From the NCBI GenBank assembly GCA_001643675.2, contig LSRY02000008.1, positions 126,501-190,500 of the forward strand: a stretch of 64,000 bases of DNA, written 5' to 3'. The position numbers and the translations under genes were made by a program. The notes under the pieces were generated by a model. That model was not told the DNA's origin, ran no database searches, and worked only from the letters and a program-made list of their open reading frames with translations. Shown here one piece after another: positions 1 through 10,982 of this stretch (the first letter of the stretch is position 1; the number at the start of each line of letters is the position of its first letter). The stretch comes from Monocercomonoides exilis (lineage: Eukaryota; Preaxostyla; Oxymonadida; Polymastigidae).

Positions 1-243
1 CTGAATTCAGGCAGAAAGTCAAGCAAGTTGTGATCAGTATCTTCACAGGCTTATTATTCTCTTTTGTTGATTTCATCTTCTCTTTTGAAAGTTATTAATT
101 AAAGTGTTTTCCTCTCTCTCCTCTTTCTCATCCTTCTTCACTCCCTTTCCCTCCTCCTCACCACCCACCTGAATCCACTTTCTTTCCACATACGCTGCAC
201 AGTTCAGAAGGATGCTCTGTGGCTCAAACACATCCCTCGTCGC

Positions 244-829
244 TCACATGCTGCTTGCAAATACACATTCATTGCCCAATCTGATCTTACTAAGAATCAC
301 ACAAACGATAGGTTGCGACGAGGAAGAAATAGTTGAAGATGCATGAAAAGAAGATATATTCGATAAATAGGCGGAGCTTGGGCCAGTCATGTTGAAGGAC
401 TTCTGTGTGAGTGAAGATGAGTCTGTGGCGGGAGATGAAGGTGTAAATGGCTTCGGTGGAGTTCCAACAAGAATTGAAGGGGCAGACAATTGTGTGTAGG
501 GCAAGAGAAAATAAGGAGGAGTGGCAAATGTTGAGGAGGCTGTGGTATTTTGAGAATACAGCCGAGCAGATGAGAGTGTACTGTAGAACGCGAAAAAATG
601 TCTGCTGTTATTCATCTTCATCATCACCTCCTTCTACCCTTCTCCTGTCCCTCGACCTCCTTTCTGTTGTTGCCTGCGCAAGTCTTGAGTCGAAAGTGTA
701 AGCTTTCAATGTGGATATCTCGTTTTTCTCATTCATCTTCGTCTTCGCCTTTGGCTTTTCACACTGATTCCCTTTCCTCTGCTTTGAACTCAATTTGCTT
801 CTGAAATCAACCTTCGTTGCATCTTCCAT
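244..829 (-). CDS. Small charged then Ser/Thr-rich protein, two exons or frames
   Basis: I do not recognise this protein. Reading leftward, an ATG at 829 opens a 73-codon frame (start MEDATKVDF) that is Lys/Arg-rich and ends in the acidic run EGGDDEDE at 608. In another frame, overlapping by 20 bp, a Ser/Thr/Pro-rich frame continues to 244 (TGPSSAYLSNISSFHASS is typical). The two could be joined by an unseen intron or frame slip. Upstream lies only a CT microsatellite, which gives the long Arg/Glu and Leu/Ser dipeptide frames across it and is not coding. A low-confidence candidate. Confidence 0.3.
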
Positions 830-840
830 TTTAATGCGCT

Positions 841-1076
<236 letters not shown>

Positions 1077-1329
1077 CTCCTTGGCAGTATCGCAAAGCGA
1101 GAGCATGAGTGCGATATTGCTGTCAGCTCCTTCCCTCCAACCACCATTTCTCTTTCTATGCCTATTCAGCTTATCCTGCACAGTCGGCGCACGGATTTCA
1201 TTCGAAACGTTGAAGCAGAGCTGGATGAACCGCAATGGAATAGGAAAGCAGTTCAAATGCCCATTCTGCGAAGTTACGAAATGCATTGACATTGATGACG
1301 ATGCTGTTTGGAGAAGGAAAATTGGATGA

Positions 1330-2780
1330 AATAATTTTTGGAAGGTGCAATCAAGCCGCTGATTGAACAGCTCACATGCATCTGAAGGTCGATGGTCTGT
1401 TCTGACACGAAGTGAAAAGAAATATCACAGAAGAAGAAGGCGAAGAATAAGAAGAAGGAGAGAGGATTGAGAAATGTGAAATCAGTCGAATGATATTTCC
1501 AAAGAAAAATATGAGAAGTTCCTGTGACGTTGCTGACTGAATGAAATATCATATTTAACAAGTTGATTATACAAAATGATAATAATCCAAATTGCAATAT
1601 TTTGGCTGATGTTCTGAAATTTATCAATAAAGCTTGATTTATTCAAATCATTTGCTTTTCTTTTTGCGATTTCCTTTCCTTTTGCTTCGAAAATAGAAAC
1701 TGTTAATATTTCTCAATTTCTTTTCCTTTCCATTTTTCCTCTTCCGTTCAGCTCACAAAATCATCAGAAAATATCAATCCCCTCCTTTTCTTCTCTTTCC
1801 CTGTCTCTTCCAAAAAACATTCTTCTCCTCTCATAAAAGCGCTCCTCTTTCATGCCTTTCAACATTTCTCATTTTCCCTCTTCTCATCGGCTTTCACCCT
1901 CTTTTCCTTTTTTTCAAATTCCATTTCTCCAATCACCAATCAGTCCTCTTTCATCATCCCCAGCAACTTCTCTACATATTTACTATATTATCTCCTCAAA
2001 ATCTCCACCTGCTCTTCCCCACCCCTTTGTCTCAGAATTTCTTTCATTCAAAAACCCCTCTTGAAATATTAACATTCAAAGATATACTCAACTCCCACCC
2101 CCTGCTACAAATAATATTCTTCCATCACTTGCATGCGCCATATCCCTCATTTGCAAGGTGTTTATGAGATAAACCTCAAATATTGCTTTGGATGGTTGAG
2201 AATATTATTAAAGGAGATGATCATGCCAAAAACAGAAAAAACACCTCTGCACATTTACCACAATGTGCACGGGCTGAGAAGACCCTCCAGTGAAATACAC
2301 GATGTATTTTGTGGAGATGCACTCCATGCTGCATTTTGACCATTCTGAGACTGAAATGAAGAGATTGATTTATTTTTGGAATGACGATGGCTGTGGAAAT
2401 GAGTGTGCTTGGCGAAAAACAGTCAAAGCTCAGTTTGTTCATTATTAATTTTTCTTTATATGAATATTAACATGTTGAATGTTTTTGTGTTGTTTTCAGG
2501 GCAGGAGGTGGAAAAGAATGAAAATGAATGAAATGTTTATATCTCATAATGCAAGGTGACCATCGAGTTGGGAGAGCAAACTCAAATGGAAAGTGTGCAT
2601 GATGAAGCGATTGGGAAGGAAATTGGCGTTGATATTTTCAAGAAGCTAATTGGATTTGAATTGAGAAAGATGGAATTGAAAAAAAGCAAAAATCTTTCAT
2701 ATTTCAGAATAGCAAGCAATTAGTGAACTCAAAAGAAGGTAATGATTATTGGAAAGGCTCCTTTGCGAATCGCTTTGCCA
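1330..2780. other. No recognisable gene
   Basis: AT-rich, mostly pyrimidine-rich + strand sequence with only short frames that lack motifs. The longest (1852-2064 +) is a Ser/Pro/Phe frame of the kind that arises from C/T-rich sequence. I see nothing that supports a gene here. Confidence 0.5.
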
Positions 2781-3175
2781 GAGCTGTCAAAAATTATTGT
2801 TTTCAACAAATGCTTTTATATCTTTAGCATCAATTTCTTAATTTCTTTGCAACAACATCTTAAAACAAATTTTAATAAAAAAATTAGATTGATTATGTAT
2901 TGTTATTATTGTTTTCACGTTTAAAAAACCAGTAAACTTTTGTTTTGTTCTGTTTATTTAAGTTTCGATTTTTTTGAAAAAATTTTAATATTTTTTTCAA
3001 AATATGTTACAAAAACAATTGGAAACAAATTTAAATCAACAAATAAATAATAATAACAATATATTAAACAATATTTTCGCATAATTAAACAAAAATTTTT
3101 TCGATTCAACCCCACCCTTAATGAAAATTTTTTATGATCAAACGTCGGAATTTTTTATGATTCAAAAAAAATCAC
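2780..3175 (-). repeat. Interspersed repeat A, copy 1
   Basis: Read on the minus strand, this ~400-bp stretch matches 15590-15980 on the plus strand with substitutions and short indels. Shared blocks include the reverse complement of ATGATCAAACGTCGGAATTT near the outer end and TTGATGCTAAAGATATAAAA near the inner end. The outer end (3160-3175) carries the sequence TCACCC preceded by an A-run, which recurs at the ends of several small elements here. It has no recognisable protein and is probably an end or relic of a DNA transposon. Confidence 0.75.
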
Positions 3176-3258
3176 CCAAATAGCTTGTCGTATTTTTATG
3201 AATAATTTTTTTTGTAAATTTTGAATAAAAATTTGGTGAAAATATTTACACATTATTT

Positions 3259-3738
3259 TTATTTTTTAAAAAAAGTGAATGAAATTGTTAAAAAGAATAA
3301 ATCATCAAACAATTCTGATGCGTCTGCTCCATCATCTTCACCAAAATCAGTATCTTCATTAGGAAGATCATCTATATCAGGGATTTCTTCCTCTTCGTTA
3401 GCCTTTTCTGGATCATTTTCGTCTTCCTCGGCAACCATTCCTACGTTTTCGATGTTCAAATGTATTTCAGATTCAACGAGTTGATTTTAAGTCAGTAATC
3501 CCATCGAACGAACAATGAAAGATGCGATATATTGTTGAAGAAATATTGTTCTGGTTTAAAATCTGGGAAGATATTTCCGAAAGTGCGCCCAAAAACCTTC
3601 GGCTGCGTTAGTGCAAACTGATTTATTTTCCGGATTGATAAAATGTCTCTTATAACAAACGGTTTTGTGAACAAAACCTTCTTCATCAAGACATTTATAG
3701 GCCTTTCATTCATCGCTGTGTATTGTTGCGTGAGGTAA
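3259..3738 (-). pseudogene. Merlin/IS1595-type transposase, C-terminal half (decayed)
   Basis: On the minus strand one frame reads HATIHSDE, then a TGA where the family has Trp, then KAYKCLDEEGFVHKTVCYKRH and NAAEGFWAHFRKYLPRF. This is the second half of the ISXO2-like DDE transposase core (SDEW-x-AY, then a His, then a TNxIEGxW-like motif). It continues through two TAA codons into an acidic tail (EEEEIPDIDDLPNEDTD) that matches the tail of the Merlin copies in the palindrome at 51-54.7 kb (EEIPDINDILGIRDEE). It is cut at 3738 by the 3739-6097 insertion; the N-terminal half resumes at 6098. The stops, and a frameshift in the other half, make it inactive. Confidence 0.85.
3731..3738. repeat. 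8-bp target-site duplication, left
   Basis: TGAGGTAA directly precedes the left TIR (GGCAAGTTCC) and recurs at 6098-6105 directly after the right TIR (GGAACTTGCC). It encodes part of the transposase on the minus strand (the LP codons in HILPHAT). Confidence 0.9.
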
Positions 3739-3900
3739 GGCAAGTTCCAAGTAAATGGACCATCGATAAAAAATATTTTTGATATTGCACACGAAAGAAA
3801 TTCCCTCAATAATTAATTGAAAATATGTTTTTTCTGTCGAAAATGCATTGAATGAAACTTTCTAATTTTTATTAGATCTATCCCATAAATATTTTCAAAC
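3739..3900 (+). repeat. Left TIR of element copy 1
   Basis: About 160 bp, near-identical to the reverse complement of 5937-6097, with a handful of mismatches. It contains TTTCTGTCGAAAATGCATTG, which is also in the TIRs of copy 2 (40020 and 42950 areas). Confidence 0.9.
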
Positions 3901-4158
3901 TGTATTGATTTCGTTTATATCTCAAAATGAAAGGTTTGGAGCTTCATTTTCTCAAGTGAAGGAATTAAATCTATTTTATATTTTATTATATGCTTCATAC
4001 TGTTTCATTTGTTTCTGCAACATCATTTATGAACGTTCTCATTCAAAACAAATATAATCTTCATGTTTTTGTTCAATTTGATTTATTTCTCAACCAAAAA
4101 TTTGGACGTGAATAGCTAAATTATAGAGCCACATTTTTCAAACTGTTATTGCGAAATA

Positions 4159-5671
4159 TCAGATCAATTGACTGGATATTCTGAAAATGAATTTTGTTGA
4201 ATTGATATTGCGAAATGTGTTTGACAGGAATGCTATGTGAATTCCATGTTCAATACTAATAGCTGACATGTTTTTGATTTTATCCTTGTGTGTTGATTCA
4301 CTCAATTCTTTTTGCAGTGAAATGTCTTTAAAGTTCTCCAACGATTTTTTCAAAACAGAACATGAATTTTCCTAAATATGTGACAACTTGAAAAGAAATA
4401 ACTTCCTTTGATCACATTAATTCGTTATAATTAGGCTCGTTGAAAGATTTCGCACAACTACGTAAGCTTTTACACGGATCTGTTCTTTTTCTATTCTTTT
4501 TTGCCTGAATCTTTATATTCAGGTCCCAATATGTGCTCTGGCTTTTGGATCACAATTAGAAGCACCAAATCAAATGGATTGGAGTTCAGCTTGAAGGCCA
4601 TGAAGATCTTGTTCGCTCTGTTGAAGATATTCTCGTTGAAGAATATGTTAAATATTGTCTCGTTTATTAGCCATGAAATCAGACTTTAGGCATCAAACAA
4701 ATCCCTTTTTATATGCATTATTGAAAAAAACCAGACAAGCCGAAATTCGATTGGTCATCCTTTCACAATATTAGAAAAACTACACGTCTGAAGAGAGCAC
4801 ATCATCGAAGCAGTGCAATGTTGTTATGAATATATTTCTTTCATGTTATGATCAAATTCAGTGATTTATAGAATTCTTTTTTTCAGAATTTTCTCCCTTT
4901 AGACAGAAGCCTCCTTCTGTTCCAAGTTCAATTCTCATTCCTCTGCCTTCCACATTCAACGCAGATGTCAAATCATCCAAAGAGCAGTTCTCAATTGACA
5001 GATGCGTCTCCATCTGAACAGATCCTGACGAAGGCTGCTCGTCATACTCACTCACATGAAGAGAAGTGAATTCACAGTTCTTTAAGCTTATTTCTGCTGG
5101 CTGAGATTCTTGATTGGCCAATGATGAATAATCATCTTTCTCTTCTGGTGTTGAAGGAATCAGATAAAAAAGTGAGCAAGCTGAAAATGATAGATGTGAA
5201 AAGCTAACTCCCTCGAATGAAGCTTGGGATGTTTGCGAAATCACAAAAGGCGTTACAGAAAAATGTTGCTTTATCAGCATTGTACTGAGAAAGCTGCACA
5301 ACTCCACCCAAAACGCTGATCAAATGTAAGCAATTTGAAACATTTTTCTATTCTGACGAAGTTTGAATGAAATAGCACAATGAAAATTGGATGTTTCCTG
5401 TTTCTGTCGAAGAGGAAAACAATGAAGCACATTCGGGTGTATCAATAGCAAAAACAGAAGGAATATGAAAATCGATCGAAGAAGACGAAAGTGCGACTGT
5501 TGAAGCTCCTTCTTTTTCATAATTGTTTTTTGATTTTTTGCAAAAAAAAAGGAAATTATATAACCTATAAATATATGAGAATTTGATAAAGATTTTTGTC
5601 AAAATAAATGTGAGCTTTGATATAATCAAATAATTCAATGGAACAAATTGATATTGCCTTTTTAATTTCAA
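4159..5671 (-). pseudogene. Beta-helix (Pmp-like) surface protein fragment inside element copy 1
   Basis: Minus-strand frames 5671-5348, 5307-4858 and weaker stretches down to 4159 read like a repetitive beta-helix protein: short strands rich in Ser, Asn, Phe and Cys (SLKNCEFTSLHVSEYDEQ, LSIENCSLDDLTSALN). They match the longer copy at 40700-42302 almost residue for residue (ETGNIQFSLC, SEYDEQPSSGS, GMRIELGTE). Frames break at about 5340 and 4850, and the N-terminal third present in copy 2 is missing, so this is a truncated pseudogene. The family is known as large sets of surface proteins in oxymonads and trichomonads; that assignment is by style only. Confidence 0.65.
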
Positions 5672-5936
5672 TCAATTATTGAATTCACACAAACCTGTGC
5701 GCTTTTTAAAATTGATAATTTTTTTAAACTTTTGAAGTTTGTGATCATTTTTGAACTTGAAATAGCCTGTGCAATAGTAAAAACTCAATTGGGCTTCATT
5801 CGTTTGAAAAAACGTTGAAAAGAATAAACATTTAACGTTAATGTATTTCTCAAAATATGAACACAACAAAAATTAGCATGTGAAAATATATAACGTGCAG
5901 GTTAATATAAAAATCAAAGAATTAAAAACAAGGATT

Positions 5937-6097
5937 GTTGAATATATTAATGGGATAGATCAAATAAAAATTTGAAAGTTTCATTCAATGCATTTTCGAC
6001 AGAAAAAACATATTTTCAATTAATTATTGAGGGAATTTCTTTCGTGTGCAATTTCAAAAATATTTTTTATCGATGGTCCATTAACTTGGAACTTGCC
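5937..6097 (-). repeat. Right TIR of element copy 1
   Basis: Inverted partner of 3739-3900, ending GGAACTTGCC at 6097. Confidence 0.9.
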
Positions 6098-6105
6098 TGA
6101 GGTAA
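6098..6105. repeat. 8-bp target-site duplication, right
   Basis: TGAGGTAA, identical to 3731-3738, next to the right end of the inserted element. Confidence 0.9.
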
Positions 6106-6583
6106 AATGTGCTCTTTGACAGCAGCTTCAAGCATTTCTTTGTTCCTTTTTGGAACCCACCATAAAAGATCTTTCAAAATGTTTTTCAGATCTTTCAACT
6201 CTACCAAAAATCCAAACTTGCTTATTCCTTTTTCCACTATTATATTTCCTTCTTCTCCACAACATTTCGTCAATTTCAACCTCCTTCCCCACTCCTCCAA
6301 TTTTGATTGGATTCTTGAATAGCACATCTACACAAACTTCCCTGCAAATATTATTATTGTATAAAACGGTGTTTCTATCCAGATATAACAAAAAACAAGT
6401 TTGCTTAATGGTTAATTCCAGCCAAAACTGCAGAAACACATGCATTATCTTATTAATTTTCGTTTTAGCCTTTGATGATGTAGTTCCTTTTAATACAGAT
6501 GTTGTTTTCAGGCATTTTTTGCACTTCAGAAAATATGCATTGTCTCTTTTACACAACAATTCTTTAATTGACAGTGTTTGCAT
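6098..6583 (-). pseudogene. Merlin/IS1595-type transposase, N-terminal half (decayed)
   Basis: The minus-strand frame from 6583 has a zinc-binding CKKC, then GGVGKEVEIDEMLWRRRKYN and WIFGRVER. The motif EIDExxWRRRKYN holds the first catalytic Asp of the ISXO2-like DDE core, and FG-x-VER follows in this family. A frame change follows at about 6210, after which the sequence reads LWWVPKRNKEMLEAAVKEHI and stops at the 8-bp duplication. The rest of the protein is at 3738-3259 across the insertion. The copies at 51-54.7 kb share the motifs and spacing. Confidence 0.85.
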
Positions 6584-6770
6584 TCTTCAGTAAAAGGAAG
6601 AAGTCAATGCTCGAAAATCCACTTCCAAGTGTGTTCCAAATTAGCAAACAAGAAATTCATGTTTGAGATCACGTCTTTTGTTTCTGGTATCTTTTTCATT
6701 TTTTATTAAAGATTTTTGATCTCACCCATTTTTTGAGAAAATAATTGCCAAAATAAAAAATACTTTATTT

Positions 6771-7232
6771 GGCTGATCCTTTTTGAAATCACTCTTTTGT
6801 TCGAGTTTTGATAAAAAATTTTGTTTCAATGGGATTTTTATAGAATGAATTATATTGGAAAATACAAACATCTTATGTTGATATTTCATAGGAAATACAT
6901 GTGTGATTATTTCTGAAATCATATATTTTATCGGTGTGTCGATTATTCAAAGATTGTTATTTTTTTAAAGAAATTTATAATTTGAATAAAAAAAATGATA
7001 ATTGTTTTTATTAACAAATGGGTTTTTTGAATCAAAGATCAAAATGCATTCAATAAGCCTTTTCTATTTTCAATTTTTTTATATAGACATTCAAGAAATA
7101 TTTTTACACCGAAATTTTTGAAAGAAAAAATATGATTTCGAAAAATCACCCATTTTTTTGGAAAATCCCATTGAGATGATAATTTTGATAAAAACTCGAA
7201 CAAAAGAATGATATTAAAAATGATCAGCCATT
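6771..7232. repeat. Small inverted-repeat element
   Basis: The left arm (6771-6840) has TCTTTTGTTCGAGTTTT; the right arm (about 7165-7232) carries its reverse complement. GGCTGATC at the left matches GATCAGCC at 7220-7227. CACCCATTTTTT blocks occur just outside the left arm and just inside the right. The middle is AT-rich and non-coding. Likely a MITE-like or solo foldback remnant. Confidence 0.6.
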
Positions 7233-8900
7233 TATCAACAACTCATTTCCGCAAGGTCATGTTTGCATGTATGTTGTTAACAAATAATAATAAATCAATT
7301 AGAAAAATATCAAGCGAATTTGAGAGGAACACGTATATTCTGCTCATGCCATTGTTACAAATAGTTCAACTTGTTTGTCGAAATATCTGTGTTGTTCCTG
7401 TAATTACTCGTTCTTTCAACAAACATACTTTTTTCACTGATAGACCAAAAAATACCTGTATCATGTTTGTCTTTTTGGTGAAAGCTTTTACGAATCCGGT
7501 TAAAGAATTAAAAATAAAATCTAGTGTCATAAGCTACAAGAAAAAATAGAAAAAAGTGTTTTAAAAAACAATTCGAAATGTGGTCGTAAATTATATTTAT
7601 TGTTTTTCTATTGATTCAAACAGAAAGTGTTTTTCAGCAAAGAAGAATGCAAACAAAAGACATTATTCGGGTTTAATGGTTGAAATATTATTTTTCATGT
7701 TTTATGAAGTGTTAAAGTATTGAAAATTAAGTTTTTATTGGGAAAAAATGACGACGAAGAAAGAAGCACTGTGAAGGAGCGGAAATGGAGATTGACTGCA
7801 TCAATTAAAGAAAAATTTTCTGCATTTGCAATAGAAAGGACAGGTGTGAACTTTTGAGGGTATTTTAATAATCAATGCAATTCTTATTTCTATTATTTAA
7901 ATAATTTCTTAAATCTTTTTCCACCATTCCAACCAACAACATTTTTGATGTTGAGCGCTATTCTAAGAGATAATACATTTCAATCCGAATTTGCGGAGGA
8001 AATGAGCTTTCTTCTCATTTCACTTTGATCTCTTTATCAACGATTGTTTTGCTTGGCGGAAGGAAAGAACAATTGCTTCGTGAATGTGAATTGTTGGATA
8101 AAAAGTCCAAATGCAATCGCCATCATATTTATATGATGCAATACGGAATGAATATACCAATCTTTTTGTTGTTTATTGGTATTCAATAAACATGTTTGAT
8201 AATTATGAAAGTTCCTCATTTCTCTTTTTTCTTCAATCAGATTTAGTGGATTAAGTTTTTTTTATGAAGAAGTGCTTCTTATTGTTGGTTTCATAGAAAT
8301 CCAACTTTTCCTCTTTTGACTCACCATCTGGAAGGAAAGTCAACTTTTTCTTCTTCGTCATCTTCAGTTCTTTTGCTCGTTGCTTTTTCGATATGCAACG
8401 AAGCAAAATGAAAGACCATTTGTTCACAAGAGTCTTCTTCTTCGCCTTTGTCATTCATCTTCCTCTGAAGAGTTCAACTGGCTCATTTCATTTCTTTTGT
8501 TACGAACATCTCTTCCATATTCATTTCCAACTTGAGCAATAAATGAGCAATATCAAACAAGACAGTCTGAAAATAATCTCACAAAACGCAAGCATCTTCA
8601 ATGACGTTTCTTGTTTTTTCAAAGAAACTGCTTCATTCATTTCATCTGAGTATCCTCAAGATTGAATTTGCCAAATAAACAAAACTTAGCCCTTAATGAC
8701 CTAACATCAACCAACAAACAATGACAACGTGACAAATAAAATAGAATGAATTCTTTATATAAGAAACGGAAAATGGAAGTGCTGTTGGATGCTGTGTGCG
8801 CTTTTCTTCATCGGAAGAGACGAGACAAGTTAGATGATGAGAAGGGAGATACTATGTGCTTGATCGGGAAAGCAGGAAAATGTTCCATTTATTGAATGGA
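7233..8900. other. AT-rich stretch with two weak coding candidates
   Basis: The frame 7208-7549 (+, 113 codons) starts inside the inverted repeat and has no motif I know. The frame 8454-8251 (minus, 67 codons) is Lys-rich (KMTKKKKLTFLPDGESKEEK) and could be an exon. Nothing else stands out. Confidence 0.35.
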
Positions 8901-8904
8901 GATA

Positions 8905-9343
8905 CAGTCAAAATCGGATATAATCACATCGGTTTTTGCACAACTTTTTGTGACTCTATCCGATTGTGATTATGCACGATGATGCTTCACACAGAAAAAA
9001 ATAAAAATTTATTTTTGAAATAATTAATTTTGGGTCATTTTTTTTTCCTTCACAAAAACACATTTTTCACTCACTTGAACATTTTTGATCATAAAAACTC
9101 ATTAATTTGACTCATTTGAGCATATTTTTGAAAAAGCAAAAAATCGGAATTTTTGATCAAAAAATCGATTTTTCTTTGAAAAAATCACACATGATAATAA
9201 AAAGTGTGATTATTTATTATCTGCCCTGTGATTGTATGCGATGGAAAATGAATGAAAAATAGGCCAAAAATGTTGGTGCATGGAAAAATGTGACGATATT
9301 CGAATGTGATTATTTTCGAAGTGATTATATCCGGTTTAGACTG
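8905..9343. mobile_element. 439-bp MITE, Tc1/mariner-like
   Basis: The left end reads CAGTCAAAATCGGATATAAT and the right end is its imperfect reverse complement (ATTATATCCGGTTTAGACTG). TA dinucleotides at 8903-8904 and 9344-9345 fit the TA target duplication of Tc1/mariner elements, whose ends commonly begin CAGT. A second internal inverted copy lies at 8940-8975 (ATCCGATTGTGATTAT). No coding capacity. Confidence 0.8.
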
Positions 9344-9406
9344 TATTTGATTTCTATCGCACAAAGAGAAAAAATTAGAGATGAATGATGAGACAAGCTT
9401 GAAGAG

Positions 9407-9910
9407 ATGGGTACTTATTTTTGAAAAGTCGCAAATGTTTAATTTTCAAACAAATCAAAATTTTTGTATTTTACTCAAATTTTGGTTAACACACACTAAA
9501 CTTTCATAATATGGAATCTATTATTGGATAATGCTATTTCATGCATTCAAGTTAAGTTACGTGAATGTTCATAAAAATTTGAGTAAAATATGGGTGATAA
9601 TTATTCAAAACATGATTTAACGAATAAATATTTTGGTTCAAATATTGTTTCAAACTTTTTTGTTAATGAACATAGAAAATAGAAAACTCCAATTAAAACC
9701 ATCACTGGCTTTCTTTCACATCAAACTTTGTCTTTTGATACAATAAAAAATTTTTTTCATTTCAACAAAAATATTATTTTCAAATTCATTAATTTTTCAT
9801 TATTGTCAACATCCCGAAAAAAGTTATGATTTCAATAATTAACACACATATGAAAATTTTGATATATTTGAAAATTAAACATTTGTGACTTTTCAATAAT
9901 AATCACTCAT
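9407..9910. mobile_element. MITE with TGAAAAGTC termini (family B)
   Basis: Inverted ends share TTGAAAAGTCxCAAATGTTTAATTTTCAAA. The same ends bound the better-preserved 244-bp element at 50799-51042. The interior is AT-rich and non-coding. Confidence 0.7.
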
Positions 9911-9914
9911 GTCT

Positions 9915-10890
9915 ATTCAAATAAATGAAACAAAAATGGTCAAATTTTATGAAAATAATTGTTTGACACAATTCACAACTAATAGATTATATGGGTGATT
10001 TTTTTTGATATGGCAAAATTTTTTTGAAAAGTTCCTCTTCTTTAATGTTGTCCCACAAAAGATCACAATTGATCAAAAAATATCGATCATTCCTATCCCA
10101 TCAAATATTGTTTATCATTTCTTATTGTTATTTTTTGAAGTCATTATAAAATATGAAGCTTCAAATTCATCTATTTCATATAATCTTTTAACTAACTTTT
10201 CATTTTTTATTAAAATAATAAACAGTCAGTTGTAACTTGTGGTAAACAATTATTTCCACAAATATAGACCTTTTTTGTTTCGTTTATTCAAATAGACATT
10301 TTGATTTTTTGAATAATTATAACCATTTGAACATTTCAATGAGTTGAAAAAACGAAAAGGTGAAAAGTTGTATATTTTGTGTTATATTTTTGAAAGTTAA
10401 TGATCATGATTATTTTAACGTTTAAATGCTCATGATTGAAAAATAAAATTCAAGAATTTGAATATATTTATCGATTACATATGTTTTATAAAAATTGAAT
10501 AAAATCTGCAATAAAAACATCAAAAGGTTTGAAATCAAAAATTCAAAATGATATTAATCATTTTTTGAATCAAATGACGAATCACATCTTTTGTGGAGGA
10601 AATTTTCTCTTTTGCTTTTTTCTAATCATTTTCTTTTCACTTTCATTCATTTCAAGGAGAAGAAATGGTTTAAAAGTTCTTATCGCACGAAAACGGTGAG
10701 CATTGGCCGATTATCTATATTTCTGATCCTGACGTGGATGCTGTGTTTCTGTTTAGGAAGAGCTATCGGCAGACGTTGTGGGGGTAACTGAAAAACTTAT
10801 GGAGGTTGATCATTCACTGCAGTTAAAGTTTCGCTCAGTTCCTTTATCACTTTCTCTATCCTCATCTTCTTCTCCAACTGGAGCATAACT
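9915..10890. other. AT-rich intergenic region
   Basis: Another TATGGGTGATTTTTTTT terminus lies at about 9990-10005, close to family B. The frame at 10591-10791 (+) is short and Phe/Ser-rich. I see no supported gene. Confidence 0.5.
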
Positions 10891-10982
10891 CTTATTTGGC
10901 TCTGCAATCTAGATGTCGAGAAGAAAAGAGAAGAATGCCACAGGGGTAATAAATCATCCTTATCTTCATCAGCGCCTGCGAT

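Larger units (their letters stand above)
3739..6097 (-). mobile_element. 2.36-kb TIR element carrying a beta-helix gene fragment, copy 1
   Basis: The element is bounded by GGCAAGTTCC...GGAACTTGCC and flanked by perfect 8-bp duplications. The first ~160 bp (3739-3900) and last ~160 bp (5937-6097) are near-identical inverted repeats. Its interior matches the 3.14-kb element at 39926-43065 on both flanks and in the cargo gene, so this is a defined family and not a chance pair of repeats. It encodes no transposase, so it is non-autonomous. Long TIRs with an 8-9 bp duplication fit a MULE-like or hAT-like group, but the superfamily cannot be fixed from this. It landed in the coding sequence of a Merlin transposase. 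Confidence 0.88.

Noticed and set aside
1081-1329. Plus frame with FKCPFC and IDIDDDAVWRRK resembling Merlin motifs
   Set aside because: The zinc-like and Asp motifs are only about 10 residues apart instead of about 90, and nothing else of the transposase follows.
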